DNA from: Serinus canaria
Taxonomy: Eukaryota; Chordata; Aves; Passeriformes; Fringillidae
Assembly (NCBI RefSeq): GCF_022539315.1
Contig: NC_066323.1
Coordinates: forward strand, 10,033,219 to 10,097,218
Reading direction: 5' to 3'
Length of the DNA: 64,000 bases
Below are positions 49,701-62,697 of the stretch, piece after piece; position 1 is the first letter of the stretch; every line of letters begins with the position of its first letter. Position numbers and translations under genes: made by a program. The notes under the pieces are model-generated. The model saw nothing but the letters and a program-made list of their open reading frames with translations. It ran no database searches and was not told where the DNA came from.

Positions 49701-52700
49701 GTCTTGCAAGCAAAAGTCTCTCTGACTGAATCATAGAAGCAGTCAGAAGTGATTAAATGCAAGTTTTTTTTCTTTCAAAATTGCACATACCTAAAAGCAC
49801 AGGAAATTACAAGACTAAATCATCATCTTTAGCCTTAACAGAGCAGCATCTAAGGATGTTTTCTGTCATGTGAGGTGGTGTTGGAGAGATTGTATTTAAA
49901 GAATTCACCTAGAATTGAAGTTTTAGAAAGGATCTGTATGACCTTCACCACCATGCCCAGTTCTAGCCCTCTGGTACAGTAAATTGAAATGGACAAGATG
50001 ACCAAGATGATCTCAAAATTGCCATGACTGCAGTGGCATGAGGTTTAACTTGCCTCGGGTGTTTTTGGAAGAACTGCAGATGCACTATGAAAAAAATCTA
50101 ATTAGTTTTTTCCTCTTGTTTGGTGCAGTTTGGAAGTACTAGTGTGATGAGTAGAGTACAGAGTGCCTCTTATGTAGTTGTGGTGTGCTTCTGTGTACAT
50201 GTCACACCTTCTAAATTGCAGTAACTCATTGGAAAGTTCAGAGGCAGAGAACCCACTGTATCTTTCATTAGTAAAAGGAGGCATTAGTAGAAGACAAGAT
50301 ATTAGATGCATAATTTCCATGGATGGAAGTAGGGGCAAGTCATAAATTGTGTGAACCCCCTAAGCAGAGGCCTAGTGAGTACTGTGTTTTTCTGACTCCT
50401 CTATTAAAGGGTATTTTCCCCAGTTTTTACCTGTTCTGCTTAATCCTTCCATAAGAGATCAGTGCAGCAAGACATTAACAAAAAAAGAGAAAACCACCCC
50501 AAACCAAACATGCCAAATTTCAGCCCATAAAACAAATGTTTGCATTTTCTAAAAAACAAGAAAACTTTGTGACTCTGGAGAAAGGGCTTCCAGCAGAGAC
50601 TGTGAAAATGAAATTCTGGAAATAGCAGCACACGTAAGCTCAGGATTCTTTGTCCCTGCTGTGAATTATGTATTGAATGATGATTGCTTTGTCTGGAGTT
50701 GGACACCTACCTTCCAAAACTCTTGAGTTTTGTCCTGAGTTTCCAACAGAATGTCTGTTTGGCAAAATAGCACTTTGTGGGAGGTGTACCAGGCAATAAG
50801 ATGTACCTGGTCTGATGGTATTTAAAGTTTTTCTAAAAGCAGATGCTCTGTGGCCAATATTTGTGAAGTATTCAAGTAGGAAAAAAATCTTGGTTGACCA
50901 TGCACCATGGCCAAGATGAAATCTGCTTGTGCACAGCTCTTGGAGGCAGCTTGATCCAGAGGGAACTGGGCTGGCACCGTGGAGATCTGTTTCATTCCCA
51001 GCAACCACTGCTGTGCTAAATAACCTTGAATGTAGTGTTTCCCCTCTCCTTCCTCTCAAAATCTCTTCTGTCCTTGTAGCTTGGCAACCTCTTCAGTGTG
51101 ATTTGCCTCTTACTCCCCATGTGTATGGCATGTAGCAATGTGGAACCTTGGTCTGGGTTGAAGGCCTTTGGGTGATGTGGTTGTGCAAACAGGTGGGAAC
51201 ATGAAGGCAGAGTTAGGCAAGATTTCTAGGGATTCATGTCTGTGTCCCTGCCTCTGTGTCATTGCCCCCAGTACTAGACATCTGTCACTATCCAACACTT
51301 TAAGCCAAAGTGAGGACTATTTTGAAGAAAAAGAGGCTCATTCTCAATGTGAGCTACAGAACAATAAAAATGTAAAGAAAATTAAGTTTAAAAAATCAGT
51401 GATACATTTTCATTAAGTTTCAAGCATACTGGGGAATAATGTCTTGTATTTACTGGAATTTAAAAAGGATTTAAATGTTTGACAGTGCTGGTGGTTATCC
51501 TGTCACTTCTTTTGATAACCATTGGGGGATAGTAAAAGCAGAGAAAAGGCAATGGACGTATTTTCTTGCAGAGTGGTGGGACAGGATTGAACAGTTTCAG
51601 CTGTATGATGGCAAACCAAGGCAAAATATTGAAGTGTTGCTGAAGACTCCTAGGAGGTCTCTTCCCTGTGAATTTCTAATTGTAGTGCCCCACTTATAGC
51701 TGTGTCAGGAATGCTCAGCTGAGAGTTCAGGTGTTTTATCTTGGTTTATGCAGAGCTGGGTCTCCAACCATGATTAAAGCTTCCAACCCAGCAAGGGAAA
51801 GCACATTCCCCCAGCTTTGAGAAAGATCTTATGACTGCTCTTTGGGCTATGGGTCTCTGTGAAAACCAGATCACTGAATCTGAACTCAAAACAGTCTGTG
51901 AAAATTTGCTAGTCCAGGCTCAGAGTTGATTTCATTGTTCCTGGTACTTGCCTGAGCCTGGCTTCTTGGGTTGGTTTGCACCAAAAGGATTTTAGAAGGG
52001 CAGTCCACAGGGTATGTTACAGAACTCCAGTTACTGTTGGGAATGTATTTATTTCTTTTAAGAAAGAAAATTTAGGTGTACAAGCAGATTGAGATTGATT
52101 TGGTGGGTTCAGAATGAATTCCTCCCTCCTGCAGCATTTATGTGACAGAGAGTTTTATGCTTCCTCAGTTACAGGACTCAGGGGGATATGGCTTTTTCAG
52201 ATGTTCAGTTTGGGCTCAAATGAATGGCTTAACTTCTACCATCTTCACATGTGATATTTGAGGTAAATAAAAGTTTCCTGGCCTCATTCTGCTGGTCTGA
52301 GCACATCTAACTGCTGGGCATCTGCACGGCTTTGCCAAAGAGTCCTGTGTCCAGTAGCACAGCACAGTAGCCAGGCAGTGCTTTCCCAGTTGCAAAGGGC
52401 TCTTTGGGTTGGTTCTTAGAGGTCTGTGCATTTTGGGCTTTGTAGGCATTTGAATCTCTTTATTGTAGGACAAAGGGGCTCATTGGATGTAGGCTCATCT
52501 GCTGAAACGGAGAAGCATCCGCTGTCCATCCTAAAGGGTTGATGACCTTTTAGTAGGACCATCCTAGCTACTGCAGAGCTTTTGTGCTACATACTGCTTT
52601 TCCTGAAGGCTGTTGAGTGCTGCTATTTGCTAACTTGGATGACAGTGGCTCACAGAGATGTGCCCAAGCTGGCGTTGGGCTGGTGAGCTCCAGCCCTTGT

Positions 52701-55547
52701 AGCAGCATCAGATGGGCTGTGCAGACTCACTGCAGGGTGCTGTCTGTGGCTGTACTTAGTGGGTTGTCACACTTTTGCCATAGTAATGGACATCAGGAAT
52801 TGCATGGGCTGTTCTGAAGATGGAGTCACCTCTGAGAGCTGTGCTCCTGCTTCTGGCTGCAGCATGCTAGCTTTGTGCTGTCTGGAAAATCCGGGTGGAT
52901 TACTGAAAGTAGGAAAGGAAGTGTCCCATCTGGAGCAATTTCTGTAGGTTCCTCCCTGCACTCAAAGTGCAAAGCCCCTACATCCTGAAACTCTTCTTGC
53001 TGTGGTTCCCGTCTCCAAGGGCAGAGTGACATTACCACCCCACATGGGTGGCATTTGAGGTGGTCCCTGGGTTGGAGCTTTCTGGGAGGACCACTTGTGG
53101 CTGCACTGGCTGTGAGCAGCCCATCTGTCCTGCCATCCCTGACATGTCTGCAGGCAGGAGTGTGCGCAGGACGGGGATGCTCAGCCACGAACGTGTGGGT
53201 TGGGAGGCATAGCCAAGAGATGATTTAATGAGTGTTTGGATTTGGTCTTTCTCTATAAGAAGGGAAACCTTCCTGCAGTCATCAGCTCCAGCCAGTGCGT
53301 GCAGCAACTGACTCTGCTCTGATTAGCAGATGCCTGAATCGGTTGCATCTGCTGGTATGTATTAAACCTTAATCCTTTTGATAAGAGCATGTCCGTGAAG
53401 ATTTTTAAAGAAAGTTTTCTGAGATCCTGGATTATCAGCCTGTCACAGATGAACAGGATAAGAGTGACCTTTGCAGGGTATTATTTCTTCCTCTTGTACT
53501 ATCATCAGAATGAAAATAAATCAGCACTACTCCTGCTGTTTCTTATTCTGATAAATTACCAAGTTCAAGAAATATCAGCAAGGTTTTCCATTTTTCCCTT
53601 TCTCTTTTCTGCATCCATTTTGGTTTTCTGCCTACGTGTTTGGCTAAAACTTTAGATGACGACTAATGTTGGATGTATTGGACTTTAAAATCTGTGCAGG
53701 CATCTCAAATTTGTATATGGATAAAGATAAACATTGACTTTGGGAACAGTGATAAAAAGCAAATAGTACTGCATAATTTGGTCTTTTTCTCATTCTGCAT
53801 TTGTGATTGTTTTGCTGTGAGTGGTTGAGAGCAGGGTTCTTATTCTCTACAGCTTTTCAAGGCCTTCTACCTATTGTTATGTTTTGTTTTCTGTCTTTTT
53901 CCCCACAATGGGACTGAGCTGCTGTAAGCCATCATCTCAGGAAGCCTGTCATCATTTCCCCCTTCTTGCATTTTGGCACTCGATGTAGTTTGGCACTCTC
54001 CTCAAAGGGCTGCGGCGCACTTCATGAGCTGTCCGTGTGTCCAGCCAGCAAAGAGCAGCTGCCTCTGGGGCAGGAACCTGTGTTTTGTTGGGACGCAGCC
54101 TCTGCTTGTGTTCTTGCATGGGTCGATGCATCCGAGTGCTTCAGTGGCATCAGATTCACCACCATGACAGCAGCCCTGTGAGATGGGGAAGTACACTGGC
54201 TGTCTCATGGGCAGGGGAGGAACCTTACCACTGGGAGATCAGATGACTTGGTTTGTGCCTGAGTCACCAGAGGAGCTGAGGCCACACCATGGGCAGCTTG
54301 TCATGGATTTATCTTCATCTCATACCCCATTGGAATAGGTGGGCAGAGCGTGTGTGCGAACACTCCCTGTCAGAAAGATTTAAAGAAGTCTCAGGTGTGG
54401 GGTTGATTTCCCCATGTGTGGCAGCCACTTTTCTGCCCAGTGTCTGCCAAGGATATAACTGGAGCATTTTGAAATGAAAGCACAGTTGATTAATTCTTCC
54501 TACTCAGCACCTATTGATGTCCAGCAGTTGGCTGCTCCCACATACGGTTTGTTTTCTGTGACCAGTCTTAAATGGGTCTGTGGGAGGGGTATCTGTGTGG
54601 CTGGGAAGGAGGGATCCCTGAGATCCCTGTCTTGGGGAGCTGCAGGATGTGCAGCGGGGCCACCCTTACTGTCCTTGCTTGGCCCCTGGGGTGGCCCCAC
54701 TGCACACGTGCGCAGCGAGCGCCAAGCCTGCTGCGTGTCCTGCAGGCAACTTGAACTTTTGCTCTTCCAGACTGTGCTGTAACCAGGATCTCTGACCTGG
54801 AACATGGATTGTTTGGCTGACACACACAGACAAATGCCAAGGCTAATACTAGGGGGAGAAGGGAAGTGGGGGGGCAGTCAGGAGAGGTAACAGATGAGAA
54901 CAGGAAGGGTCAGAGTCCGCTCAAGATGCAAGACACAAGTCCATAGGAAATCAGGCTTCCTTTGCTCTGCTCTCTATGGTTTCTGTTCCTTTTGTGTTGT
55001 CTTTTCTCTTCTGTGCACAGGAGGAACCAGCTGCATTTCCCTCCCTGCTAGGGAAAGGAAATAGTTCAGTGCCAAGGGAACAGCACAGCAACTTGCAGAA
55101 ACACCTGCATGGCAATACATCACTTGGGACTTTGCTCCCACTGTGGTCTCTGCTGGGCGTATTCCCCAGGCCATTTCCACCAAAATGGGAGTGATGACTG
55201 TGGTTCATGCATCATGCTCACAGCAAGGAGGGCATTACCTCGGTGTGCCTTCAGATTGCTTGGAATCTATCCAGAGACCATTGCAGGGCAGGTATAGATC
55301 CTGTTGGCGGGAGTTTCTGTTTAATTGTTCTCTTTAGAAGAGGAGGGCAGCTGCCTTCTGCAGTGGGAGTTTCTAAATACAGTTTAGAAGGTGAAGGCTT
55401 AAACACACTGAGAAGCCCTGGCATTTAAAGCATGGCCTTTGTGCGTTTGTCCTTGTTACTTACTGCTGCCTCTTTGTGCGAGTGCTTGCAACTTTCTGTG
55501 TGTTCATCCTTGTTGTGCCCTGGGATTGGAGAGGTTTGGTTCCTTTG

Positions 55548-55594
55548 TTCTGCAGATGGAGAGCTGAGGCACAGAGAGACCTTGCAGCTCATTG
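55548..55594 (+). mobile_element. Possible MIR-like core
   Basis: The segment TTCTGCAGATGGAGAGCTGA followed by GGCACAGAGAGACCTTGCAG resembles the MIR core (TTACAGATGAGGAAACTGAG, then GCACAGAGAGG and a TTGCCCA block). About 47 bases are recognisable and the rest has decayed. Confidence 0.4.
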
Positions 55595-57845
55595 TAAAAC
55601 AGGGCTTTGGACAGATATCAGTGACATTCTGGGATAGTGTTGTCACTCACTGTTGTCCATCCTGTCCATCCATGGTCTGTTTTTCCGAGGGTCTGCCCTG
55701 CCAGAAGGGAGGACCTCTCCCTGGAGCCCTTGCTGGCCATTCCAAAAGCAGATTAGGTGTATTCACAGCCTCATTTCAGATAGGGTCACCCGTAAGGACC
55801 TAGAGCTTCACAGAAAATGAGACCTGGCCCTGTAGTTTCTACATCAGAGTCTCCTACCAGTGTGTAAATAAACCTGATGCATTTTTAGGCTGAATATATC
55901 TCAGGATTGTTCCAAGATGTTCTAGTTCATTAAAATAAGAGGCAGAGGCATCTGTGAATGGTTTGAGAAGCAATGTCTATATTTTCTCTTATTGATTGCC
56001 TTTGGCCTTCCTGTCTAGAACCTTTTGAGAGATGACTGTGATGCTGAAATGCATTGTCTCTTTCTGTATATTAAAGCTGCTAAAAAAACCCCAACCCACA
56101 TCTAGCCTGTATCTGAAAGCCATGAATTGATAGATCCTTGCTTTAGCTCTTCAAGTAACTGTGAATTACTCCAGGCTGTTATACTTTCATTGTAGGGAAG
56201 TTCTTTCCTTGACTCAGACTTCTTTGCATCACAGTAAAATGCAATTAGGTGACGTACTTATTGTGGCTTGGAAGCACTTAAAATTCTCTCAGCCTTATGT
56301 TGTCAACTTTTGCTCAATAGCAGACTTGTGGACTGTGTCACTGTGCCTGTGTTAGCATATATTATCACCATATGGTGTTTCAGTAGTGGATAGGAAACTT
56401 CTATGAGTATGTAAAAGAAGATGAAATGAAAAAAAAAATATTACGGTAAGAAAAAACTAACGTGCTGCTTCACTGCTGAAAGTGAGCACTCTAACTGCTG
56501 TTTCTATGGGAAATCAATCATGTGTTGGTCCAATGGGTATTACTGTCTTCCCCCTCAGATTTAAAAAAGAAAACTAAACAAAAAAAGGACCTGGCCAGAA
56601 AAAGATTTTGAAGCAGTTATAAATACTTCTGCCAATGTTTGCAGTCTGATACTGATTCCTCCCTGCCCAAACAAAATATTTTGAGACTTAGAATGAATTC
56701 TTCACTTGGAAGGAAGTAGTTTTGTGTGCATGAATACAGTAAGAGCAAGGGCAGGTTGTGCAGTTCTCATGGCATTATGTGCCTCACAGGCAGGATTGCT
56801 GCAATCATCTCACCTGATTGCCAGCATAAGTCAGGTCAGAGACTTTGCTGTCTTGCCATAAGTAGCACGGTTGTTTCTCTCTGGATTGGCAAGAGGCTGA
56901 GTACCTTACCCCCTCTGGAGTGATTTTTAAGGTGTCAATGAGAACCCACTCCTGTCCCAGGCAGCTCAGAACCATGAAGAATTGCCATCTTGTGGATCAC
57001 CAATCATACCAGTCATCCTGCAGTCTCAGGCAATTCTAATGCTGTCTTCCCAAACCATTAACTTGTGATCCAAGAAGAATTCAAGAAAGATGGGAGGCAC
57101 AGTTCTCTTTACGTCCAGCAGAAAGCCAGGATGCACATGCAGCTTCAAGCTGTGATTATCAAGAGGGGAGGAGAAGATGTTGGGGTTGATTACTGTGCTG
57201 GTTTGCAGAAAGATCAGCTGTGCATTATGTGGAATATCTGTGTGGCTAAGGTCCTTTCACAGTCCTAAAAAATGGTAGAAAAACAGTTGTTCACCTGGAT
57301 TTTTTTTGAGCACTGTGTAGTTCAGCAGAGAGATAGTACAGATGTTGTTTTGAATTATATTTAATCATTTTCTGGAAAGATTTGGACTGGAATCTGCGTC
57401 GGCAGCTCATGTCCAAAGTGCAAGACAAGGGGTCTGGCTGTGGAAAAGGGTTACCACAAAGATCACAGTGTTTTATGAGGCCCCAGTGGCAGCTGCTACC
57501 GTGCTCGAGACAGCACTCTCTGCTTCCTGAGAAAAGCTGTGGAGACACCACAGCTGATGAATGGATGAATTGTTAAGTGGTTCTTTTGGGTAAATGTAGA
57601 TCACTGTTAGGTTTTGGAGATATCTGGAAGAGCCAGAGCCAGCACCCCAAAGCAGGACTGTTTAATACTGGAAATCATCAGACTTTCTGGCAAGACAAGC
57701 CTTTGACAAGACTTGGCTTTGGCTTGGTTGAGTAATGTGGTCATTTCTAACTAATGGCAATAAAACTTTAGTGAACACCTGCTGTTTGGATATTGAACAT
57801 ATGTGTGCGTGCTCATGTAAAATCACAAATGCAGGCACGTCTAGA

Positions 57846-57887
57846 AAATACAATTTGTATTTGGCATCTTTCCTACAAATTGTATTT
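57846..57887. repeat. Perfect 14-base inverted repeat with 14-base loop
   Basis: AAATACAATTTGTA at 57846-57859 is the exact reverse complement of TACAAATTGTATTT at 57874-57887. The RNA of either strand could fold into a hairpin. The stem is AT-rich and shorter than a normal microRNA precursor; beyond it only one or two further pairs form, with a bulge. Function unknown. Confidence 0.85.
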
Positions 57888-59196
57888 CAGAACACCTTAA
57901 AGCCTTCCTGTAAATAAAATCGTTTCAGAACTGAGCTCATTAATGGAGAGAAGGAGATGTGGTAAGGCACAAAGGCAAAGAAGGAAAAAGGTAGCTTTTG
58001 TTTTGTTTTATGGGCTTTTTAAAGGCAAAACATCCATTTGATGAACTCAATAATTTGTTGAATGTACTCAGTGATTTCCCAGGAGGACATACGGACAATC
58101 TCAGGAGACTGTCTGCATGACTGGAGCTGCGTGGAGCCAAAAACAAAATGATGGGCTGATCGCTTAAAAAATATAAATGGAGGGAACATCTGAGGATCTC
58201 TGGCAGTTTTCCTTATGAGGCAGTGCTGGATTATCCCCTGTAATCAGTGCTTTCGCCAGCCCAGTTTCCAATAAATTAAATGTAAATATCTCATTGCTTT
58301 CTTTGGGTGATTATTCCAGACTGAAATGTATACAGCTGCTAAGAACTATTTGACTTCAGCATTTCCTTTTTTAATTTAATCTCCTTGTTCTGAGTGACAC
58401 TTCATATATGTATCCATGCATATGTCCTCGTACCATATGGATGCATTCCATGTCTACACATACAGAGTGTGAGGAGGTTGAAATTCCCCAGTACAGACAG
58501 AGCTGTAATAAAAGGACTGACAGACTGGGTCTGTAATATGCCTGACCTGACAATTAAGCAAACTTATTACCATGTCAGCTTGCCAGATGGATCATCTACT
58601 CATGATGTAACGTGTGTTGCTTCTTGAATATATTGGCGTGCAGTTTCCTATTTTATGTTTGTTGAGCTGAGAAAGGGAGAGGGAAGAGACAGTTTTATTT
58701 GAACTAAACCCACTCGTTTCAAGTGTGTTTAATGATAGCAATATGTGACAGATAAAATAAAATCCTAGGCCCTGGTCCATGTTTATTTTAATTTCAAGCA
58801 ATGGAGAGAGATGGAAGAGATAAAATTACAGGCTAAAAATGTCTCTTGATGTAAAATAGCAGCTTGAGTCCTGAAGGGGCTTTCCTTGCTGCACCCTCCA
58901 GGGCTCTCAGATACATTTGTCAGAGTTTTGCTAGGTAGGAGTTTGGGGCTTTGACTATAAGAAAAGTGAGGTTGGACTGATAGGCATCAGCTTTATAATT
59001 ATTTCCTTTTAACTTACTTAAGATAGTAAGGCTATCGAAAGAGTGGGGAGGAAAGCAGTGCTCAGTCTGAAGCATCTATCACTAACCTGGACTTTCCTTT
59101 AACCAAGTCCCACCCTGAACCTGACGAGGAGGAGGTTAGTTGTTCTCAGTCCTGTGTTGTGTCCCTGAGACTGCCAGACCTCTACCTGCTGTTGTG

Positions 59197-59255
59197 GAAC
59201 CTTGGCTGAACCATCTTCTGCCTCTGGGCTGCTCTTCTGTTAAATAGGGGAAACC
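59197..59255 (-). mobile_element. Possible MIR-like core, antisense
   Basis: GAACCTTGGCTGAACCATCT, then TCTGCCTCTGGGCTGCTCTT and CTGTTAAATAGGGGAAA, follow the order of reverse MIR (a GACCTTGGGCAAGTCA block, a CTGTGCCTCAGTTTC block and CTGTAAAATGGGG). Similarity is weak. If correct, part of the long antisense open frame here is repeat-derived. Confidence 0.35.
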
Positions 59256-59486
59256 CCCATTTCTCTGCCCACCTGCTCAGTGTGTGGTGTTTGGGTGAAT
59301 GTCCAGTACCTGCTGCAGGGAGGGTGTGTAGGTGATGTTCTGTTTGTGACCTTTTGTATTTGCATCTGAACCACTGGGGTTTTATTCTCTCCACTCTTCT
59401 GTCACAGCAGCATGGGTGGATTGGGATAAAGTGTCCCTCTCCAAGTCTTAGGTGGAGCACAGCCTTGTAGCTTTGTGCAGCTGTTT

Positions 59487-59576
59487 CACCTTTCTGTGTG
59501 GCTAAGTTGACAAAGTCAACAACACCAAGGTCACCTTTCTGTGTGGCTAAGTTGGCAAAGTCAAAAACACCAAGGT
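59487..59576. repeat. 45-base tandem duplication, two near-identical copies
   Basis: Copies at 59487-59531 and 59532-59576 both start CACCTTTCTGTGTGGCTAAG and end ACACCAAGGT, with two mismatches (GACAAAG/GGCAAAG and TCAACAAC/TCAAAAAC). The unit is a multiple of three, so the antisense frame stays open across it. The small divergence implies a relatively recent duplication. Confidence 0.93.
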
Positions 59577-60898
59577 GCTGTTCTCCATTTTTAAGCTGTT
59601 CTCTGCCTGAACAGCTTAATAGCTCCCTATGCATCCAAACCATGTCCCTCATTTTGCTCATACACCTCTGAGGAGCTGTAAGCCAATGACCCAAGGAAAC
59701 ATGAGGGTGATCCTCTTGTTCTGCAAAGATGCTTGAACTGGCTTTGCAAGTGGAATGTTGTGCCCAACAGCTGGGAATTTTTCCTGCACACGAGTGCAGA
59801 ATAGTAAAAGGGAGATAGTAGACATTAGTGCTCAGAACTGCCAGTTCCTTTGGAGGTGCATTGTGTGGGGATGTAGCCGTGCATCCAGCACTGGCTCCAA
59901 CACGTGCTTTTGACTCCATTAATTGCACTTGTATGCAGAAGATGCTGCAATTTCACTGTTGGAAGCCTGTCTTCCAGGGAATTTTTAGTAACCTATTTAG
60001 CTGTCAAGTTTTCTTGAGGGTCTCAAATGCTGCCTGTTGTGAAGACTCAGCTTCATCTCTGGCTTGGCCCATTTGATGAAAGCATTTTGGTATCCTGGAC
60101 TCTAATAAATGCTCTTTTTGTAGGATTTGTTGTCTGCATCTGAGCTTGGAGGGAAGTTGAATCTGGAGTGTATTCACTCATATACATTTAGTCCCAACTC
60201 ATGTCATTATACTGTTGGTCAGCTGCTGGTGGATTTTTAAAAACAGAAGCAGCAAAAGTCTGGTTTTTAGAAAAATAACCTGTCTGCATGACAAACTGGA
60301 ACTTAAACCTTTGCTTTTCAATATCTTTTTCTCATATGCCAGTGTATATAGGCCTGAAATTAAGAATCTGACCTTGCCTACCCTGTGTCAGATGAGTGGT
60401 CACTCCAGCTCAGTGTTCTTCCCCATAAATACCAGAGAAAGAAGAGTGGTGCAAGTTCATATCTACACTGTCCCAGAATATTTCCCTCTATCTAAGAATT
60501 TGCTGTTCACAGAGAACTGGCTTGATTTAAATTATGCCTTCCTTAATATTCAGTCAGGGATTTTTTCTCCATCAGCTCATCCAATTGCTTTATGAGCTCA
60601 TGTAGATCTCTGGAATTTAAAACATCCCATAGCAAAGAAGTTCAGTGGAGGTGGGGCAGACCCACCTTATTCTTGCTATTTTCCCTTTGCCTCCCACAAG
60701 GGTGGTTTCCTTTCTAGCACTGGAAGTGACAAAATAATCATTCGTCCTGTTTGTACCAGCCTGAGTCTTAGCTGTCTCTTTTCAAGGCTCAAGGCTCCAG
60801 AGATAGTTATTTCAGAGGAATGTGAAAAATGTAGGTGCAGTATTCATTTGTTTCTGATCAGGTATTGCTATCTAACTGCAAACTGTAAGCTTATATGC

Positions 60899-60911
60899 AA
60901 AAAAAAAAAAA
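60899..60911. repeat. 13-base poly-A tract
   Basis: Uninterrupted A run after TTATATGC. No retrocopy signature was seen upstream. Confidence 0.85.
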
Positions 60912-61379
60912 GTGGAAGTGGCTATTGGACCTGTGTTATTTTATTTTTTATTTGCTATTGACTTACTCTGAAAAAATGGCTTAACTGTGGGTTTTACTTA
61001 TTAGAGGTGAAGTCTGTGATTTGGCTGTGGGACTTTACTTATGGAGTAACTTCCATAGTGCCCTGCTTTTTTCTGGTTTGTTTTGGTGGTTTTATTTTTG
61101 TTTTGTTTTGTTTTTTTTCTCCCAATTGTCGCAGGATAAAACAATTTGACTGGATTTTGACCTCTTTGCTAAACTTTTTGTGTGAAAGTTTCCAAAGACA
61201 GTATCCATGGGCACTTTGCTTGCAAATACAAATTGAGAGGAGACATACAGGGTGACTTGGGAGAGGTCTGATGCAGCCACAGTACTATGGAACAAGATGG
61301 GATCTGTTGTTCTCCCTTTCCTCACAGGTCTCTGACACGTCTCTTTATTTTCAGTAAGATTTTGAATTTTTCTAGCATT

Positions 61380-61428
61380 AAGTTTTCCATCTGTAAAACA
61401 GAGGTGGTAATAATAACATATCCCACCT
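61380..61428 (-). mobile_element. MIR-like relic, antisense
   Basis: The blocks AAGTTTTCCATCTGTAAAAC, AGAGGTGGTAATAATAAC and ATATCCCACC correspond to the reverse strand of MIR, which typically has a TTTCCCCATCTGTAAAATGG block followed by GGATAATAATA and a CTACCTCAC block. Only the central core is left. Confidence 0.5.
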
Positions 61429-62326
61429 GACTGTCTGACTTCAGAAAGGATTTTCAAACCTCCAGCTGAAAATTCTTCTGCAAGCAAAAAATATTACAGT
61501 TTTGCCAGCTTATGTAAAAAATTGTTTCTTGCTGTGAAAAATCAGTATGTCAAACACTTTTATTTTCTAGAAGGAAATTCAGTATCAAACTCTTCCAAAT
61601 GTGTTAGGTAATGCTTTGCATTATAGATTATATGCTGTTAATTTAATTTCAGGTTCTATGCAGAGAAGAAATTGTTGAGTGGACTTTAGTGATTTATACT
61701 ATGATTTGATCAGTGTGTTAGTAGTCTGGCAGATCTTAACTTCCAGAAACATTTAAGAGTTCAATACATTAGAGATGAATAAGCTCTGTACATGAACATG
61801 TGTGCTTTTATTGCTAAAGCTAAATTAAAGCTTAAGCCCTTTTGGGCTGAATTAGCCAGCACTTCTCCAGCTCTTTTTCTGTCTTTCAAAACTCTTCTGT
61901 GCAACCAGTATGATTCTAATGTACTCTGCATTATTTTTCTGCTTTAGAATGAAGACCTGGAGAGACAGTGAAAGCTCTGTATAGAGTGTATTGTACAGTG
62001 AGGGAGGGAGCCCAACAAAGCTAATTATACAGACACTCCCACTCTATTACCCTTTAGAGAAATTGAGCCTAACATTCTGCTCTGAAGCTTGTTAAACTAT
62101 TCTTTTTGGGTGCAAGGAGCTTATTGAGGGAATGAAATAGCTACACTGTGTAATCAGAATGGGAATTGGAGCAGATCATTATATTTACTCATTTGATTAG
62201 CCATAAAATAGCTACTGAAGTCCCCATTTTAAATCTGCTTAGCAATTGTGCAGCAGGGCAAACTGGGTCTTTTAATTAGAAAAGAAAAGAGATTGCAGTA
62301 TTTTTTTTAAAGTAATAAATATATAA

Positions 62327-62337
62327 ACACACACACA
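62327..62337. repeat. Short (AC)n tract
   Basis: Five and a half AC units, preceded by an AT-rich stretch. Confidence 0.8.
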
Positions 62338-62590
62338 TTGTGATCCTGTTTATGTAAATAACCTCTTCCCTGTGGGTGTTCTTGCCATCTAATTGTTCAG
62401 GGTCTGCTTCCAGCTGCAGAGAAAAAGGGAATGACACATCTACGCTGGAAAGAACAATGTCTGGGACTTAAAACCCAGCTAGAGATTTAGGTTACCCATT
62501 AGGGTGAAACTGCTATAGGAGGGATAGGTAACCCCAGAAGAAGATGGCATGGAAAAGCAGAAAGTCATTGATTAGTGGAGGGACTCTAGG

Positions 62591-62697
62591 TCAGGTTGTG
62601 CAGAGGTCTGTCTGGAGCAGTTTAGGCAGGGTCAGTCCTGCTGTAAGGGAGAGGACTGGACTGAACAGACTCCTGGGATCCCATTCAACCTGTAAGA
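62591..62697 (+). mobile_element. Degraded CR1-like 3' fragment
   Basis: The order of blocks resembles the sense strand of CR1: CAGGTTGTGCAGAGGTCTGT, then CAGTCCTGCTGTAAGGGAG, GGACTGGACTGAACAGACTC, and CTGGGATCCCATTCAACCTG. In typical copies the last blocks read like a GGTTGGACTAGATGA stretch followed by TCCCTTCCAACCTG. Divergence is high, so this is an older copy than the one at 15383. The end is fuzzy and no terminal octamers are visible. Confidence 0.6.

Noticed and set aside
58970..58990. GAGGTTGGACTGATAGG as a CR1 remnant
   Set aside because: The following sequence does not match the CR1 tail, and upstream blocks are absent.
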